IMG/VR virus record: IMGVR_UViG_3300021964_004668
Location: 1-55,491 of that record
Reading direction: 5' to 3' (one strand)
Length of the DNA: 55,491 nt
Origin: a virus
Both the position numbers and the translations under genes were made by a program. Shown piece by piece: positions 1 to 7,696 of the stretch. The number at the start of each line of letters is the position of its first letter. The stretch's first letter is position 1. Under the pieces are notes generated by a model. It did no database searches. It was given only the letters and a program-made list of their open reading frames with translations, and was not told the origin of the DNA.

Positions 1-1
1 C

Positions 2-142
2 ACAACCTGTACCCCTTGCCTCGAATGTTCCAAACTTATCTATCAATCAGGAATTGAACGAGTCGTTTACAAAGAACGATATCGAACCGAAGAAGGATTG
101 ACATTTCTACAGAACTGCGGTATCGGGCTGGAACAGCTATGA
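2..142 (+). CDS. dCMP deaminase, C-terminal fragment (gene runs off the left edge)
   Basis: The open frame from base 2 reads TTCTPCLECSKL near its start, the PCxxC zinc-binding signature of deoxycytidylate deaminases and the wider cytidine deaminase fold. It ends with a family-like tail (VVYKERYRTEEG...). The enzyme converts dCMP to dUMP, feeding dTMP synthesis. That fits the ThyX and GlyA genes downstream in this window. Only the last 46 codons are present, so the HAE catalytic motif lies upstream and cannot be checked. The stop overlaps the ATG of the next gene (ATGA). The family call rests on one motif plus context. Confidence 0.75.
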   Translation, partial: TTCTPCLECSKLIYQSGIERVVYKERYRTEEGLTFLQNCGIGLEQL

Positions 143-930
143 ACACAGTTCAAGAAATATATCAAGCAGAATTAAGAAAAGTTCTCAGGGCCCGTTTGAG
201 AGGAACCATGTTTCCTACTGACAATGTCTTGTACTTCCCTAATAATATTGATGTCCGTATTTGTCCAAAGAATGGTATGACCACTATTAAGTGGGCCTTA
301 CTCTACGTTCTAAGACTGGACTATGATGCTTCGTCTGCTGCAAGTGTTGAAGATAAGTTTGAGGCCCAGTTATGTGGCACTAAGGGATGGCGAGTACGAG
401 AGATAAAGGAACATGGTTATCAACCTGACCTGCCTTTTAGACAAGAGTCACTAAGAGTCGCAATTTCACGTGACCCGATTGAAAGGTTCCTGTCCGCCTG
501 TGAATATATAAAAACTGAGTACACCAAGTCATCTAACATGTTGACCTCTTCGGGAACACTTGACAAAGAGTCTCTTGAGGCATTGGGTAAGATGTCTGAC
601 CTTGATGATTTGCCTGACAACTTGGATGATATCATTGATGGCGTTTGGTCTGGTGATATTCACAATAGTCACTTCTATACGCAGACACATTTTTACGGCA
701 ACCGTGGGCAATATGATGAAATTTTTCAGATGCAAGACTTTGCGGAATTTTTAGAATGGTTGCGAAAGAAGACGGGGTCTAATCGAAAAATCGATAAGAT
801 TCACTCTAACTCAACATCTGGTCTTTGGTTTGGTAGTAAAAATGACTTGACAGAAGATCAGAAAAAGCGTATAATGAGAATCTACGCAGAGGACTATGAT
901 TATGGCTGGACAGAAGATGAACCCCTTTAA
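139..930 (+). CDS. Sulfotransferase-family protein
   Basis: The 263-residue product carries the two PAPS-binding signatures of carbohydrate-type sulfotransferases. The 5'-phosphosulfate loop is CPKNGMTTIKW near residues 42-52. The 3'-phosphate motif is ISRDPIERFLSA near 109-120. The C-terminus (RIYAEDYDYGW) resembles the usual end of the Sulfotransfer_2 family. Such enzymes move sulfate from PAPS to a sugar or other hydroxyl acceptor; the acceptor cannot be inferred. The start overlaps the dCMP deaminase stop, so the genes are co-transcribed. No signal peptide or membrane segment is evident, so a cytoplasmic enzyme is expected. Its place next to replication genes is unusual and may simply reflect early expression. 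Confidence 0.7.
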   Translation: MNTVQEIYQAELRKVLRARLRGTMFPTDNVLYFPNNIDVRICPKNGMTTIKWALLYVLRLDYDASSAASVEDKFEAQLCGTKGWRVREIKEHGYQPDLPFRQESLRVAISRDPIERFLSACEYIKTEYTKSSNMLTSSGTLDKESLEALGKMSDLDDLPDNLDDIIDGVWSGDIHNSHFYTQTHFYGNRGQYDEIFQMQDFAEFLEWLRKKTGSNRKIDKIHSNSTSGLWFGSKNDLTEDQKKRIMRIYAEDYDYGWTEDEPL

Positions 931-1294
931 TTATGTAAACAGTATTAACCTGTCTAAGAAAGACATCATGGTTACGGCTGATGATGAGAAAGCATACAAC
1001 TCTTTCATGGTCAATCGATCCCTTTCATACTTTTCCGACACCGCTGTCATCGCAAACGAGATGAACAGGTATCACCAACTGGACTCGCGTCTACAATATC
1101 AGTTTCTTATAAATATGGTAAGGAAACGAAAGCGTTTCTCCAAGTGGGTAAAACCTGACGTAGAAAACGACCTTGAGTCGGTGAAAGAATACTATGGATA
1201 CAGTAATGAAAAGGCACGACAAATCCTATCTCTTCTCACACCTTCTCAGATCAAAGCGATAAAGAATAAGGTGTATAAAGGTGGAAGAAAATAA
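917..1294 (+). CDS. 62: Sliding-clamp loader small subunit (T4 gp62-like)
   Basis: The 125-residue product begins MNPFNYVNSIN and contains NRSLSYFSDTAVIANEMN and KRFSKWVKPD, which I recognise as the conserved pattern of clamp-loader small subunits in marine T4-like phages. With gp44 it loads the gp45 clamp onto DNA for the gp43 polymerase. The frame is open upstream to an ATG at 896, but M8 at 917 gives the family-typical N-terminus and a shorter overlap with the sulfotransferase gene. Immediate linkage to regA and then polymerase is the classic T4 order 62-regA-43. The gp44 and gp45 genes are not in this window and presumably lie upstream. Confidence 0.85.
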   Translation: MNPFNYVNSINLSKKDIMVTADDEKAYNSFMVNRSLSYFSDTAVIANEMNRYHQLDSRLQYQFLINMVRKRKRFSKWVKPDVENDLESVKEYYGYSNEKARQILSLLTPSQIKAIKNKVYKGGRK

Positions 1295-1319
1295 ATTAGT
1301 TTCATGGAGTCCAGTGAAT

Positions 1320-1691
1320 ATGCTAGAGATCACTCTAGCTGAACCCGATGACTTCCTCAAAGTCCGTGAGACGTTGACCCGTATCGGTGTAGCGTCACGC
1401 AAAGAACAAAAACTATTCCAGTCGTGCCACATCCTGCATAAACAGGGGCGATACTATATTGTCCATTTCAAAGAACTGTTTATGCTTGATGGTAAGAAGG
1501 CCAACCTAGAAGAGAGTGATGTGCAGCGTAGGAATACAATCGCAACACTGTTATCTGACTGGGGTCTGGTCGAGATCCAGAACAAGGAAGTGGCACAAGA
1601 CTGTGCGCCTCTACGTCAAATCAAGATCATTGGATACAAGGACAAGAGTGAATGGGAACTGTGTCCTAAGTACAACATCGGGAACAAATGA
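1320..1691 (+). CDS. regA: RegA translational repressor
   Basis: The 123-residue product aligns well by eye with T4 RegA (122 residues): MLEITLAEPDDFLKVRETLTR at the start, then LFQSCHILHKQGRYYIVHFKE, DVQRRNTIATLL and the WELCPKYNIGN end. RegA binds the ribosome-binding region of early mRNAs and represses their translation. The frame is open from a GTG at 1281, but the ATG at 1320 matches the T4 start and is preceded by GGAG about 10 nt upstream. The upstream candidate would add 13 residues with no family counterpart. Its likely targets are the early genes of this window, including its replication neighbours. Confidence 0.93.
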   Translation: MLEITLAEPDDFLKVRETLTRIGVASRKEQKLFQSCHILHKQGRYYIVHFKELFMLDGKKANLEESDVQRRNTIATLLSDWGLVEIQNKEVAQDCAPLRQIKIIGYKDKSEWELCPKYNIGNK

Positions 1692-2251
1692 TTGGGTTTG
1701 CTGAACACCTAGATGAGATCAGACAAAAGAAGCATTGGTGGACTAAGACGGATTTTGATATCACTTGGGACGAAATGCTTCGTCTGGTTGACACTCATCC
1801 AGAACGGTTATATGACTGGAACCGAGAGAAACAACGGCTGGGTCTGAACGAGTTTCACACAAGGCCGTCTGCTCCTCAGTTCGCAAAAGATGTTGTTGCG
1901 GAGATGCATGAACTCTTTGCTGAACCCGCACCCAAGAAAGAAAAATACGATAAGGGACATCCCCATGTTACGAACATTGCTTTCTGTGGATTCGGACAGT
2001 ACTCTGGATCTTACCCTAGACATGCGGATAGCATGGATGTTTTTCTAGTCCAGATACTTAATCCTTGTAAGATTACCATAGGGCAATCCGAAGAACCTAG
2101 AAACACTGATGACATACATATTATGCAGCCAGGCGATGCCGTGTGGTTGCCACGGGGTACATGGCACCAACTTGAACCCAGTGTATCACGGGTCACATTC
2201 TCATTTGGATTTGAGAGTGACCCTGATTGCGATCCAGCCAGTTTCGTTTAG
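1688..2251 (+). CDS. Cupin / JmjC-like metal-binding protein
   Basis: The 187-residue product has a cupin-type C-terminal half. YPRHADSMDVFLVQ supplies a possible His-x-Asp pair, MQPGDAVWLPRGTWHQL supplies the glycine-rich turn and a distal His, and a final beta strand follows (RVTFSFGFES). This arrangement is typical of JmjC/cupin Fe(II)-dependent oxygenases, but the substrate and even catalysis are unproven. The N-terminal half (WDEMLRLVDTHPERLYDWN) has no domain I recognise. The ATG overlaps the regA stop (ATGA), so it is translationally coupled. It is one of several oxygenase- or cupin-like genes in the window. Confidence 0.6.
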   Translation: MIGFAEHLDEIRQKKHWWTKTDFDITWDEMLRLVDTHPERLYDWNREKQRLGLNEFHTRPSAPQFAKDVVAEMHELFAEPAPKKEKYDKGHPHVTNIAFCGFGQYSGSYPRHADSMDVFLVQILNPCKITIGQSEEPRNTDDIHIMQPGDAVWLPRGTWHQLEPSVSRVTFSFGFESDPDCDPASFV

Positions 2252-2264
2252 AAATACTGGATCG

Positions 2265-2272
2265 TATAAATA
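2265..2272 (+). promoter_or_regulatory. T4-type late promoter box for hsp20
   Basis: TATAAATA matches the T4 late promoter -10 sequence read by the gp55 sigma factor. It lies just after the cupin gene stop. If initiation occurs six bases after the box, the leader is about 60 nt to the hsp20 ATG at 2337. No -35 element is needed for this class. Confidence 0.7.
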
Positions 2273-2275
2273 AGG

Positions 2276-2303
2276 TCGGAATGCCGAATGATTCGGGTTC
2301 CGA
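2276..2303 (+). promoter_or_regulatory. Stem-loop in the hsp20 leader
   Basis: TCGGAA (2276-2281) pairs with TTCCGA (2298-2303), and CCGAA (2284-2288) pairs with TTCGG (2292-2296), around a TGA loop. The small internal bulge is TG against G. It lies at the predicted 5' end of the late hsp20 transcript. It does not cover the ribosome-binding site AGGAG near 2322, so a 5' stabiliser is more likely than a thermosensor. Only TTT follows it, so it is a poor terminator. Confidence 0.5.
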
Positions 2304-2336
2304 TTTGATCTTGCTAAACATAGGAGATATAGCGAC

Positions 2337-2753
2337 ATGACACACCTAAAAGTAGGTAAACAACTCTTTCCGAAATCCGCGTTCATTGGTTTCGACCATT
2401 TGTTCAACGAACTGGAATACGCAACGAAACATGCTAATGACAACTATCCGCCTCACAATATTATCAAAGAGACGGATGATGAGTTTGTTATTGAGGTTGC
2501 TGTTGCGGGATTCAAACAGGAACACATCAACGTAGAACAGAAAGAGCGTTCACTCACGATTACAGGCGAATCTGATACAGACGAGAGGGAGGTTATCCAT
2601 CGTGGAATATCTACCCGCAACTTCAAGCGTCAGTTTCGATTATCGGAGTATGTCCAAGTAACCGGAGCCTCTCTAAAGGACGGTATTCTTGCAGTAACCT
2701 TGAAGTTAGAAATCCCAGAAGAGAAGCAGCCTCGTAAAATCAAAATCGATTAA
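2337..2753 (+). CDS. Small heat-shock protein, Hsp20/alpha-crystallin family
   Basis: The 138-residue product holds one alpha-crystallin domain. The N-terminal half includes GFDHLFNELEYA. Core strands follow (DDEFVIEVAVAGFKQEHINVEQKERSL), with a central beta turn and the A-x-L-x-x-G-I-L signature (GASLKDGILAVTL) near the C-terminus. A PxxKQPRKIKID tail completes it. Small heat-shock proteins are ATP-independent holdases, and Hsp20 genes are common in marine T4-like phages, where roles in host proteostasis or capsid assembly are suspected. AGGAG lies about 11 nt before the ATG. The late box at 2265 predicts late expression. Confidence 0.93.
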   Translation: MTHLKVGKQLFPKSAFIGFDHLFNELEYATKHANDNYPPHNIIKETDDEFVIEVAVAGFKQEHINVEQKERSLTITGESDTDEREVIHRGISTRNFKRQFRLSEYVQVTGASLKDGILAVTLKLEIPEEKQPRKIKID

Positions 2754-2765
2754 CGGGGATAAAAA

Positions 2766-2849
2766 ATGAAAGTAATCTCAAAATCTGAGATGACGTTGTT
2801 CGCAGTAGTCGCCTTTGCGATGGCACTGTGTTTCCAACCGATTCTCTAA
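2766..2849 (+). CDS. Short hydrophobic peptide, unknown
   Basis: An ATG at 2766 opens 27 codons: MKVISKSEMTLFAVVAFAM then ALCFQPIL. The middle is one potential membrane segment. The open frame sits 12 bases after hsp20 and immediately before a strong intrinsic terminator, which makes it a plausible last gene of the hsp20 transcript. No ribosome-binding site better than GGGG is seen upstream. It may be a real small membrane protein or a chance frame. Confidence 0.4.
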   Translation: MKVISKSEMTLFAVVAFAMALCFQPIL

Positions 2850-2855
2850 AAAATC

Positions 2856-2880
2856 AGGGGGCGGGAAACTGCCCCCTTTC
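2856..2880 (+). terminator. Intrinsic terminator after hsp20 unit
   Basis: AGGGGGC (2856-2862) pairs perfectly with GCCCCCT (2871-2877) around the loop GGGAAACT, and TTTC follows. This is the clearest rho-independent terminator in the window. It separates the late hsp20 unit from the next gene, whose ATG is at 2886. Confidence 0.8.
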
Positions 2881-2885
2881 TTGTT

Positions 2886-3629
2886 ATGAAAGCATACATG
2901 TTAGCCAACCTAGACGATCCAATCTCTGTACAATACACAGAGATAGCACTGGAGTCATGGGCGAAACAATACATCCTTGACATCGAAGTCGTACAGTGTT
3001 ATACTCCCGATACGATTGCTGATCTCGAACCCCTATACAACTGGAAACCTTTACTCCACGGATTGCAGAGAGGTGAGAACAGTAGTCCGTCTGAACGAGC
3101 AGGAGACATCTCGCATTGGCAGCTTCTACATAAACGTGCAGAGGGTGGGGCACGATTCTATGTGATGGAACATGATTCGTATTTGTTGGACGCTGATGAG
3201 TTTGAACGACAGTTTGATTTTACGATGGAACACAACCTGGCTTATGCCAACCATGGATTGTTCATGTCCTGTTACTCTGTGTCCGAAGATGCTGCGAAGT
3301 ACATGACACACTTATTATTGAAACGAGGATTCCCACTGAACGGTGGGCCCTTTGGATGCATGGAGAGACTGGTTAAGACCTACATGTCAGACAACCCATC
3401 TAATGCTGGATTCCGGTGGATGTGCCACCACCCTAATGCAGACCATGTAAACGTGGGTGGTTCGTCCGAGGCACTACGTGACACCTACAACTTTTATGCA
3501 AAAGAGAAGACACCCTTCACTCTTGCTTCTACTCAAGTGATATCCAAGTCTTTTGGTATCACGCAGGCCCATCACGGGATGAACAAACCCCCATGGGAAA
3601 GGAGTCCATATTTCAAAATTATTGATTGA
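2886..3629 (+). CDS. Putative glycosyltransferase-like protein
   Basis: The 247-residue product begins MKAYMLANLDDPISVQYTEIALESW, a nucleotide-sugar-transferase-like opening strand and helix. It has RFYVMEHDSYLLDADEF near residue 91, which resembles the acidic donor-binding segment (xEDD-like) of GT-A/GT25-type enzymes. A distal cluster follows (NGGPFGCMERLV, MCHHPNADHV). No exact family can be named. The start lies a few bases after a terminator, with TTGTT rather than a good ribosome-binding site upstream. Its stop codon TGA is embedded in the -35 box of the polymerase promoter. Function is an inference from two weak motifs. Confidence 0.4.
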   Translation: MKAYMLANLDDPISVQYTEIALESWAKQYILDIEVVQCYTPDTIADLEPLYNWKPLLHGLQRGENSSPSERAGDISHWQLLHKRAEGGARFYVMEHDSYLLDADEFERQFDFTMEHNLAYANHGLFMSCYSVSEDAAKYMTHLLLKRGFPLNGGPFGCMERLVKTYMSDNPSNAGFRWMCHHPNADHVNVGGSSEALRDTYNFYAKEKTPFTLASTQVISKSFGITQAHHGMNKPPWERSPYFKIID

Positions 3630-3654
3630 CATTCCTCGTCCGATGGTGTATAAT
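3626..3654 (+). promoter_or_regulatory. Sigma70-like promoter for DNA polymerase
   Basis: A perfect TTGACA (3626-3631), a 17-base spacer and a perfect TATAAT (3649-3654) lie just before the polymerase gene. The TGA stop of the upstream gene (3627-3629) is inside the -35 hexamer. Host RNA polymerase should read it early. Confidence 0.85.
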
Positions 3655-3677
3655 GTCCGTCTAATTATGAGGTGATA

Positions 3678-6164
3678 ATGAAGTTCTACACATCAGTACA
3701 ACGATACGGCAACACGATCCTCTATCGTGGATACCAAGACGGTGAACGTGTTAAGAAACGTGTTCCGTTCAAACCAACACTATATGTGTCATCACAAACA
3801 CCATCTAAGGGTACACTGTCCCCTTGGAAGACCCTTGACGATAAATCGGTTGCACCAATAGAGTTTGACTCTATGCGAGACGCGACTGACTTCATCAAGC
3901 AATACGAACATGTTCCTACCATGAAGGTCTATGGTATGAACAACTTCATCAACCAATTCATCACACAAGAGTTCCCCAAAGACATCGCCTTTGATCGTGA
4001 CCAGATCGTTGTGTCTACTATCGACATTGAGGTACAGTCTGACGAGGGATTCCCCGAACCTGACAAAGCAAACTATCCCATCATCTCTATCTGTACCAAG
4101 GCCAGCAACGAGGAGTTCTTTCGTGTCTGGGGTCTGGGTGAATACACTCCTAACGAGAATACAATCTATAACCAATGCGACACAGAGTTGCAACTGATTG
4201 ATTCCTTTCTGAACTACTGGCAGAACCATGGTTCGCCCGATGTGGTGACTGGCTGGAACTCCAAAGGATTCGACATCCCCTATCTTGTAAACAGAACAAG
4301 GAAGGTCATCGGTGAGGAGTCGGTCAAACGATTCTCACCTTGGGGTGTGGTCAGTGCTCGTAAGGTTCGCGCAAACAAGTTTGGTATGAACGAGACTGAC
4401 ACCTATGACATCATGGGTATCGCGCAGTTGGATTACTATGACCTGTTCAAGAAGTTCACCTACAATACTCTGGGTCAGCAAGAGTCCTATCGATTGGATC
4501 ACATTGCTCATGTGGTGTTGGGTGAACGTAAACTGTCCTACGAGGAACATGGTAACCTGTACACTCTGTACAAGGAAGACCACCAGAAGTTCATTGACTA
4601 CAACATCAAAGACGTTGACCTTGTAGACAAACTTGAAGAGAAGTTAGGCATCCTGACCCTCGCAATGACCATGGCATATCGTGGTGGTGTGAACTATGAG
4701 GATGTGCTGGGTACGACTGCGATCTGGGACAGTATCCTCTATCGACTCTTGCATAACAAGAAGGTGGTCGTACCACCCAAGATTGAGAAGCCCAAGGGCG
4801 ACTATGCTGGTGGTTATGTGAAGGAACCCCAAGTAGGTTCACATGATTGGGTAACCTCTTTCGATTTGAACTCTCTATATCCCAACATCATTGTTCAATA
4901 CAACATGTCTCCCGAAACTGTGGTCGATGGTCTGGTGCACACTAGTGTGGAACACATGTTGCGTGGCATGACAGAACACGATGGTAAGTATGCCTTGGCA
5001 CCAAGTGGTGTCAGGTTCTCTCGTGAGAAGGAGGGAGTGATTCCCAGTATCATTCGTCAGTACTACAGTGAACGACGAACCATCAAAGACGAGATGTTGA
5101 AGGCGCAACAAGAGTACGAACAGAATCCTAGTAGGGAACTGTCCAATAAGATTGCGACTCTTGACAATCAACAGATGTCGATCAAGATTCTGATGAACAG
5201 TCTCTATGGTGCGTTGGGTAATCGGTGGTTCCGATACTTCGATCAACGTGTCGCTGAGTCCATCACTCTGGCTGGTCAACTGTCTATCAAGTGGGCAGAA
5301 CGTGCGGTCAATCGTGAGATGAACAAACTTCTCTCTACCGATGACGAGGACTATGTGATTGCGATTGACACCGACTCAGTCTACATTCGCATGGGTACTC
5401 TGGTCGATAAGTTCAACCCCAAAGATCCGGTCAAGTTCTTGGATAAGATTTGTGCAGAACACTTTGAGAAAGTTCTGGAGAAGACCTATCAAGAACTAGC
5501 AGACTATACCAGTGCGTATGTCAACCGCATGGAAATGGGACGCGAGGTTATCGCTGACCGTGGCATCTGGGTCGCAAAGAAACGATACATCTTGAATGTA
5601 CACAACTCCGAGGGTGTGCAGTTCGCAGAACCCAAACTCAAGATGATGGGTATCGAAGCCATCAAGTCATCTACTCCGATGGTAGTGCGTGACAAGATGA
5701 AAGAGATGTTCCGCATACTGGTGGATGGATCTGAGTCCAAGACACAGAACTTCATCACCAAGTTCCGCAATGAGTTCTCTGCCCTACCTGCCGAGGATAT
5801 CTCTTTTCCCCGTGGAGTGAGTGACGTTGATAAGTGGATGGATCGTAAGGAGATCTACAAGAAGGGTACACCCATCCACGTGCGTGGTGCTCTGTTGTAC
5901 AATCACCACACCAAGGGCATGTCTCGTTATGAAACAGTGAAGAATGGTGAGAAGGTCAAGTTCGTCTATCTCAAGACACCTAACCCTATCAAGGAGAATG
6001 TCATCTCCTATCCGGTCAACCTGCCTCGTGAACTAGCACTTGATAAGTATATTGACTATGACAAGATGTTCGAGAAGACATTCCTTGATCCTCTCGAACC
6101 CATACTGGACGCAGTCGGTTGGACGGCTGAACCCCAAGCAACACTGGAGGACTTCTTCGGATGA
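3678..6164 (+). CDS. 43: Family B replicative DNA polymerase (T4 gp43-like)
   Basis: The 828-residue product has the full family B layout. The 3'-5' exonuclease motif I is STIDIEVQ (Asp and Glu near 116 and 118, against 112 and 114 in T4 gp43). Exo II is [14 protein letters not shown]. Polymerase motif A is [12 protein letters not shown] near 396, motif B is [13 protein letters not shown], and motif C is AIDTDSVYI. The C-terminus ends LEDFFG, like the clamp-binding tail of T4 polymerase. The frame is open from GTG 3672, but GAGG six bases before ATG 3678 and the MKFYTSVQ start favour 3678. It is driven by its own early-type promoter and followed by an ATGA overlap with the next small gene. 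Confidence 0.97.
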   Translation: MKFYTSVQRYGNTILYRGYQDGERVKKRVPFKPTLYVSSQTPSKGTLSPWKTLDDKSVAPIEFDSMRDATDFIKQYEHVPTMKVYGMNNFINQFITQEFPKDIAFDRDQIVVSTIDIEVQSDEGFPEPDKANYPIISICTKASNEEFFRVWGLGEYTPNENTIYNQCDTELQLIDSFLNYWQNHGSPDVVTGWNSKGFDIPYLVNRTRKVIGEESVKRFSPWGVVSARKVRANKFGMNETDTYDIMGIAQLDYYDLFKKFTYNTLGQQESYRLDHIAHVVLGERKLSYEEHGNLYTLYKEDHQKFIDYNIKDVDLVDKLEEKLGILTLAMTMAYRGGVNYEDVLGTTAIWDSILYRLLHNKKVVVPPKIEKPKGDYAGGYVKEPQVGSHDWVTSFDLNSLYPNIIVQYNMSPETVVDGLVHTSVEHMLRGMTEHDGKYALAPSGVRFSREKEGVIPSIIRQYYSERRTIKDEMLKAQQEYEQNPSRELSNKIATLDNQQMSIKILMNSLYGALGNRWFRYFDQRVAESITLAGQLSIKWAERAVNREMNKLLSTDDEDYVIAIDTDSVYIRMGTLVDKFNPKDPVKFLDKICAEHFEKVLEKTYQELADYTSAYVNRMEMGREVIADRGIWVAKKRYILNVHNSEGVQFAEPKLKMMGIEAIKSSTPMVVRDKMKEMFRILVDGSESKTQNFITKFRNEFSALPAEDISFPRGVSDVDKWMDRKEIYKKGTPIHVRGALLYNHHTKGMSRYETVKNGEKVKFVYLKTPNPIKENVISYPVNLPRELALDKYIDYDKMFEKTFLDPLEPILDAVGWTAEPQATLEDFFG

Positions 6165-6481
6165 AACCTAATAATAGAACTAACCATACAGACCCGCATT
6201 CTGGGAAGAGGATGTTTATTAGAGGTGGAGGGAGAAAGAGTGATAGACCATTAGACTCTTTTGATTTTGATATTGATAAACATCATTTGGATAATAATGA
6301 ATGGCTACAGGATAATGATTGGGATAACAAAAAAAAGTTAAAGTTTTCTGAAGGCACAATGAGAAAACATTTGAAAAAATATATGAAAAAAAGCGTCCGA
6401 AGAAACTACAGTGGAGTAGATGAGAGGTTTGTTGATGATCCCGAACTTTTCAAACTTTATCTAGAGGATATGTTGTCATGA
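6161..6481 (+). CDS. Hypothetical charged protein downstream of polymerase
   Basis: The 106-residue product is hydrophilic, rich in Asp, Asn, Lys and Arg. It has an acidic middle ([17 protein letters not shown]) and a basic stretch ([17 protein letters not shown]). I do not recognise a family. Its ATG overlaps the polymerase stop and its own stop overlaps the next ATG (ATGA), so it belongs to the polymerase operon. Codon and base use look more A+T-rich than in the polymerase gene, which may point to a later acquisition. Confidence 0.65.
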   Translation: MKPNNRTNHTDPHSGKRMFIRGGGRKSDRPLDSFDFDIDKHHLDNNEWLQDNDWDNKKKLKFSEGTMRKHLKKYMKKSVRRNYSGVDERFVDDPELFKLYLEDMLS

Positions 6482-6708
6482 AAACAAGAATCCATGTCAA
6501 TCAACATAAGATTCGTTCTAACAAGAAACACGGTGACCGAGAACCTGTCATCACCGTGAAGGACTATAAGAATAATCGATACACCGATACGGCCATCATC
6601 CGTGATGCGGATGGCAACGAGGTCGCACGTGTAGTCTATTCCCCCGACAAGCCACTGTCCTGTGGTGCTAGAGTCTGGATTGAAACTGATTTGGAAGTTA
6701 GTACTTGA
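6478..6708 (+). CDS. Conserved marine-phage hypothetical protein
   Basis: The 76-residue product ([19 protein letters not shown] ... PLSCGARVWIET) resembles a short protein that recurs next to polymerase or uvsX genes in T4-like cyanophages; this is from memory of that family, not a search. The start overlaps the previous stop (ATGA). The TGA stop (6706-6708) lies inside the -35 hexamer of the next promoter. No catalytic motif is visible. Function unknown. Confidence 0.7.
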   Translation: MKTRIHVNQHKIRSNKKHGDREPVITVKDYKNNRYTDTAIIRDADGNEVARVVYSPDKPLSCGARVWIETDLEVST

Positions 6709-6733
6709 CAAGTCCTGCCCGATCTGTTACTAT
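6705..6733 (+). promoter_or_regulatory. Sigma70-like promoter for primase-like gene
   Basis: TTGACA (6705-6710), a 17-base spacer and TACTAT (6728-6733). The ATG at 6740 is only six bases after the -10 box, so a normal start site would give a leaderless or nearly leaderless mRNA. Confidence 0.7.
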
Positions 6734-6739
6734 ACCACA

Positions 6740-7696
6740 ATGAAATATTCTCTTACGATATTCAAAAATACGTATGACAACCAGACTCACCGGAGGATGG
6801 AGTTCGATACGTGGGATAAGTTTGAGAACTTACTTTATGAACTATCCCAAAAGGAGGGTAGAAAAGGTGGAAGTAATTCTTCTGTGCTTATTAGTCCTGC
6901 TACTTATCACACCGATACTACACGGTCTAATAAAAGTGTTGCTCTATGGGGCGGTTGGGCTTGTCTTGATGTCGATGATTATGTGGTACGGGGTGATCCT
7001 GTTCTAACACCCGTCGAGTGTCTACAACAAGACCTACAAGAGAAGTTTGGTAGGTTCTACTATGTGTGTTACAATACCGCATCGTCAACCTACGAGCAAC
7101 CCAAGTTCCGTCTGGTGTTCCCTTTGACTCGTACTGTCGAGAGCAAAGATCTGGCACACTTCTGGTTTTCCATGAACAAACAGTTTGATGAACTTGGTGA
7201 CAAACAGACCAAAGACCTGTCCCGTATGTACTATGTCCCCGCACAGTATCCAGACGCATACAGTTTCATCTTCACTAATGATGGGGTCAAACTAGACCCT
7301 GATATGTTGATGAACAAGTACTCGTTTGTTGAACCGCAAGGTAAGACATTCATGGACAGACTCCCGCCTGAGTTGCAGAAGGCTGTGATCGAACATCGTA
7401 AGAACTCGCTGGACAATACGGATATCACTTGGACATCCTATCATGATTGTCCCTTCTTTCCCAAGCGACTGACCCTAGAGTATCGAGCAATCACTGGTAC
7501 TGGTTGGTATCACAAGATGTATCAGATCATGATTGCTATCGCGGGTAATGCTGTCTCCAAGGGTTATCCGATTACTGCGGGTCAGATTGCACAGATGTGT
7601 AGTGAGTTAGATCGCGAGACTGGTAACTGGTATGAAAACAGACCTCTAGATAAAGAGGCGGATAGAGCATTAGAATACATTTATAGGAACGGATGA
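6740..7696 (+). CDS. Archaeo-eukaryotic primase (AEP)-like protein
   Basis: The 318-residue product shows a pattern seen in AEP/prim-pol folds: VLISPATY, then WGGWACLDVDDY (Asp77, Asp79, Asp80) as the metal motif, then CYNTASSTYEQPKFRLVFPL (near 110-129) with the conserved Ser and Arg. Such domains synthesise primers or act as replication initiators in mobile elements. T4-like phages normally use a DnaG-type primase (gp61), so this would be an extra or alternative enzyme. The frame is open from 6662, but ATG 6740 lies just after a strong promoter and gives a sensible N-terminus (MKYSLTIFKN). The stop overlaps the next start. The AEP call is a motif-level inference. Confidence 0.5.
   Translation: MKYSLTIFKNTYDNQTHRRMEFDTWDKFENLLYELSQKEGRKGGSNSSVLISPATYHTDTTRSNKSVALWGGWACLDVDDYVVRGDPVLTPVECLQQDLQEKFGRFYYVCYNTASSTYEQPKFRLVFPLTRTVESKDLAHFWFSMNKQFDELGDKQTKDLSRMYYVPAQYPDAYSFIFTNDGVKLDPDMLMNKYSFVEPQGKTFMDRLPPELQKAVIEHRKNSLDNTDITWTSYHDCPFFPKRLTLEYRAITGTGWYHKMYQIMIAIAGNAVSKGYPITAGQIAQMCSELDRETGNWYENRPLDKEADRALEYIYRNG

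Noticed and set aside
896-916. Clamp-loader subunit start at ATG 896
   Set aside because: The family N-terminus MNPF begins at 917; the seven added residues are unlike family starts.
1281-1319. Longer RegA starting at the GTG
   Set aside because: T4 RegA begins at the residue encoded at 1320, where GGAG also sits upstream; the 13 extra residues have no counterpart.
2276-2336. RNA thermometer in the hsp20 leader
   Set aside because: The hairpin ends about 20 bases before the ribosome-binding site and leaves it unpaired, so it does not fit ROSE or fourU designs.
3792-4229. Antisense 145-codon open frame opposite DNA polymerase
   Set aside because: It mirrors polymerase codons, lacks domain features and a ribosome-binding site; a shadow frame.
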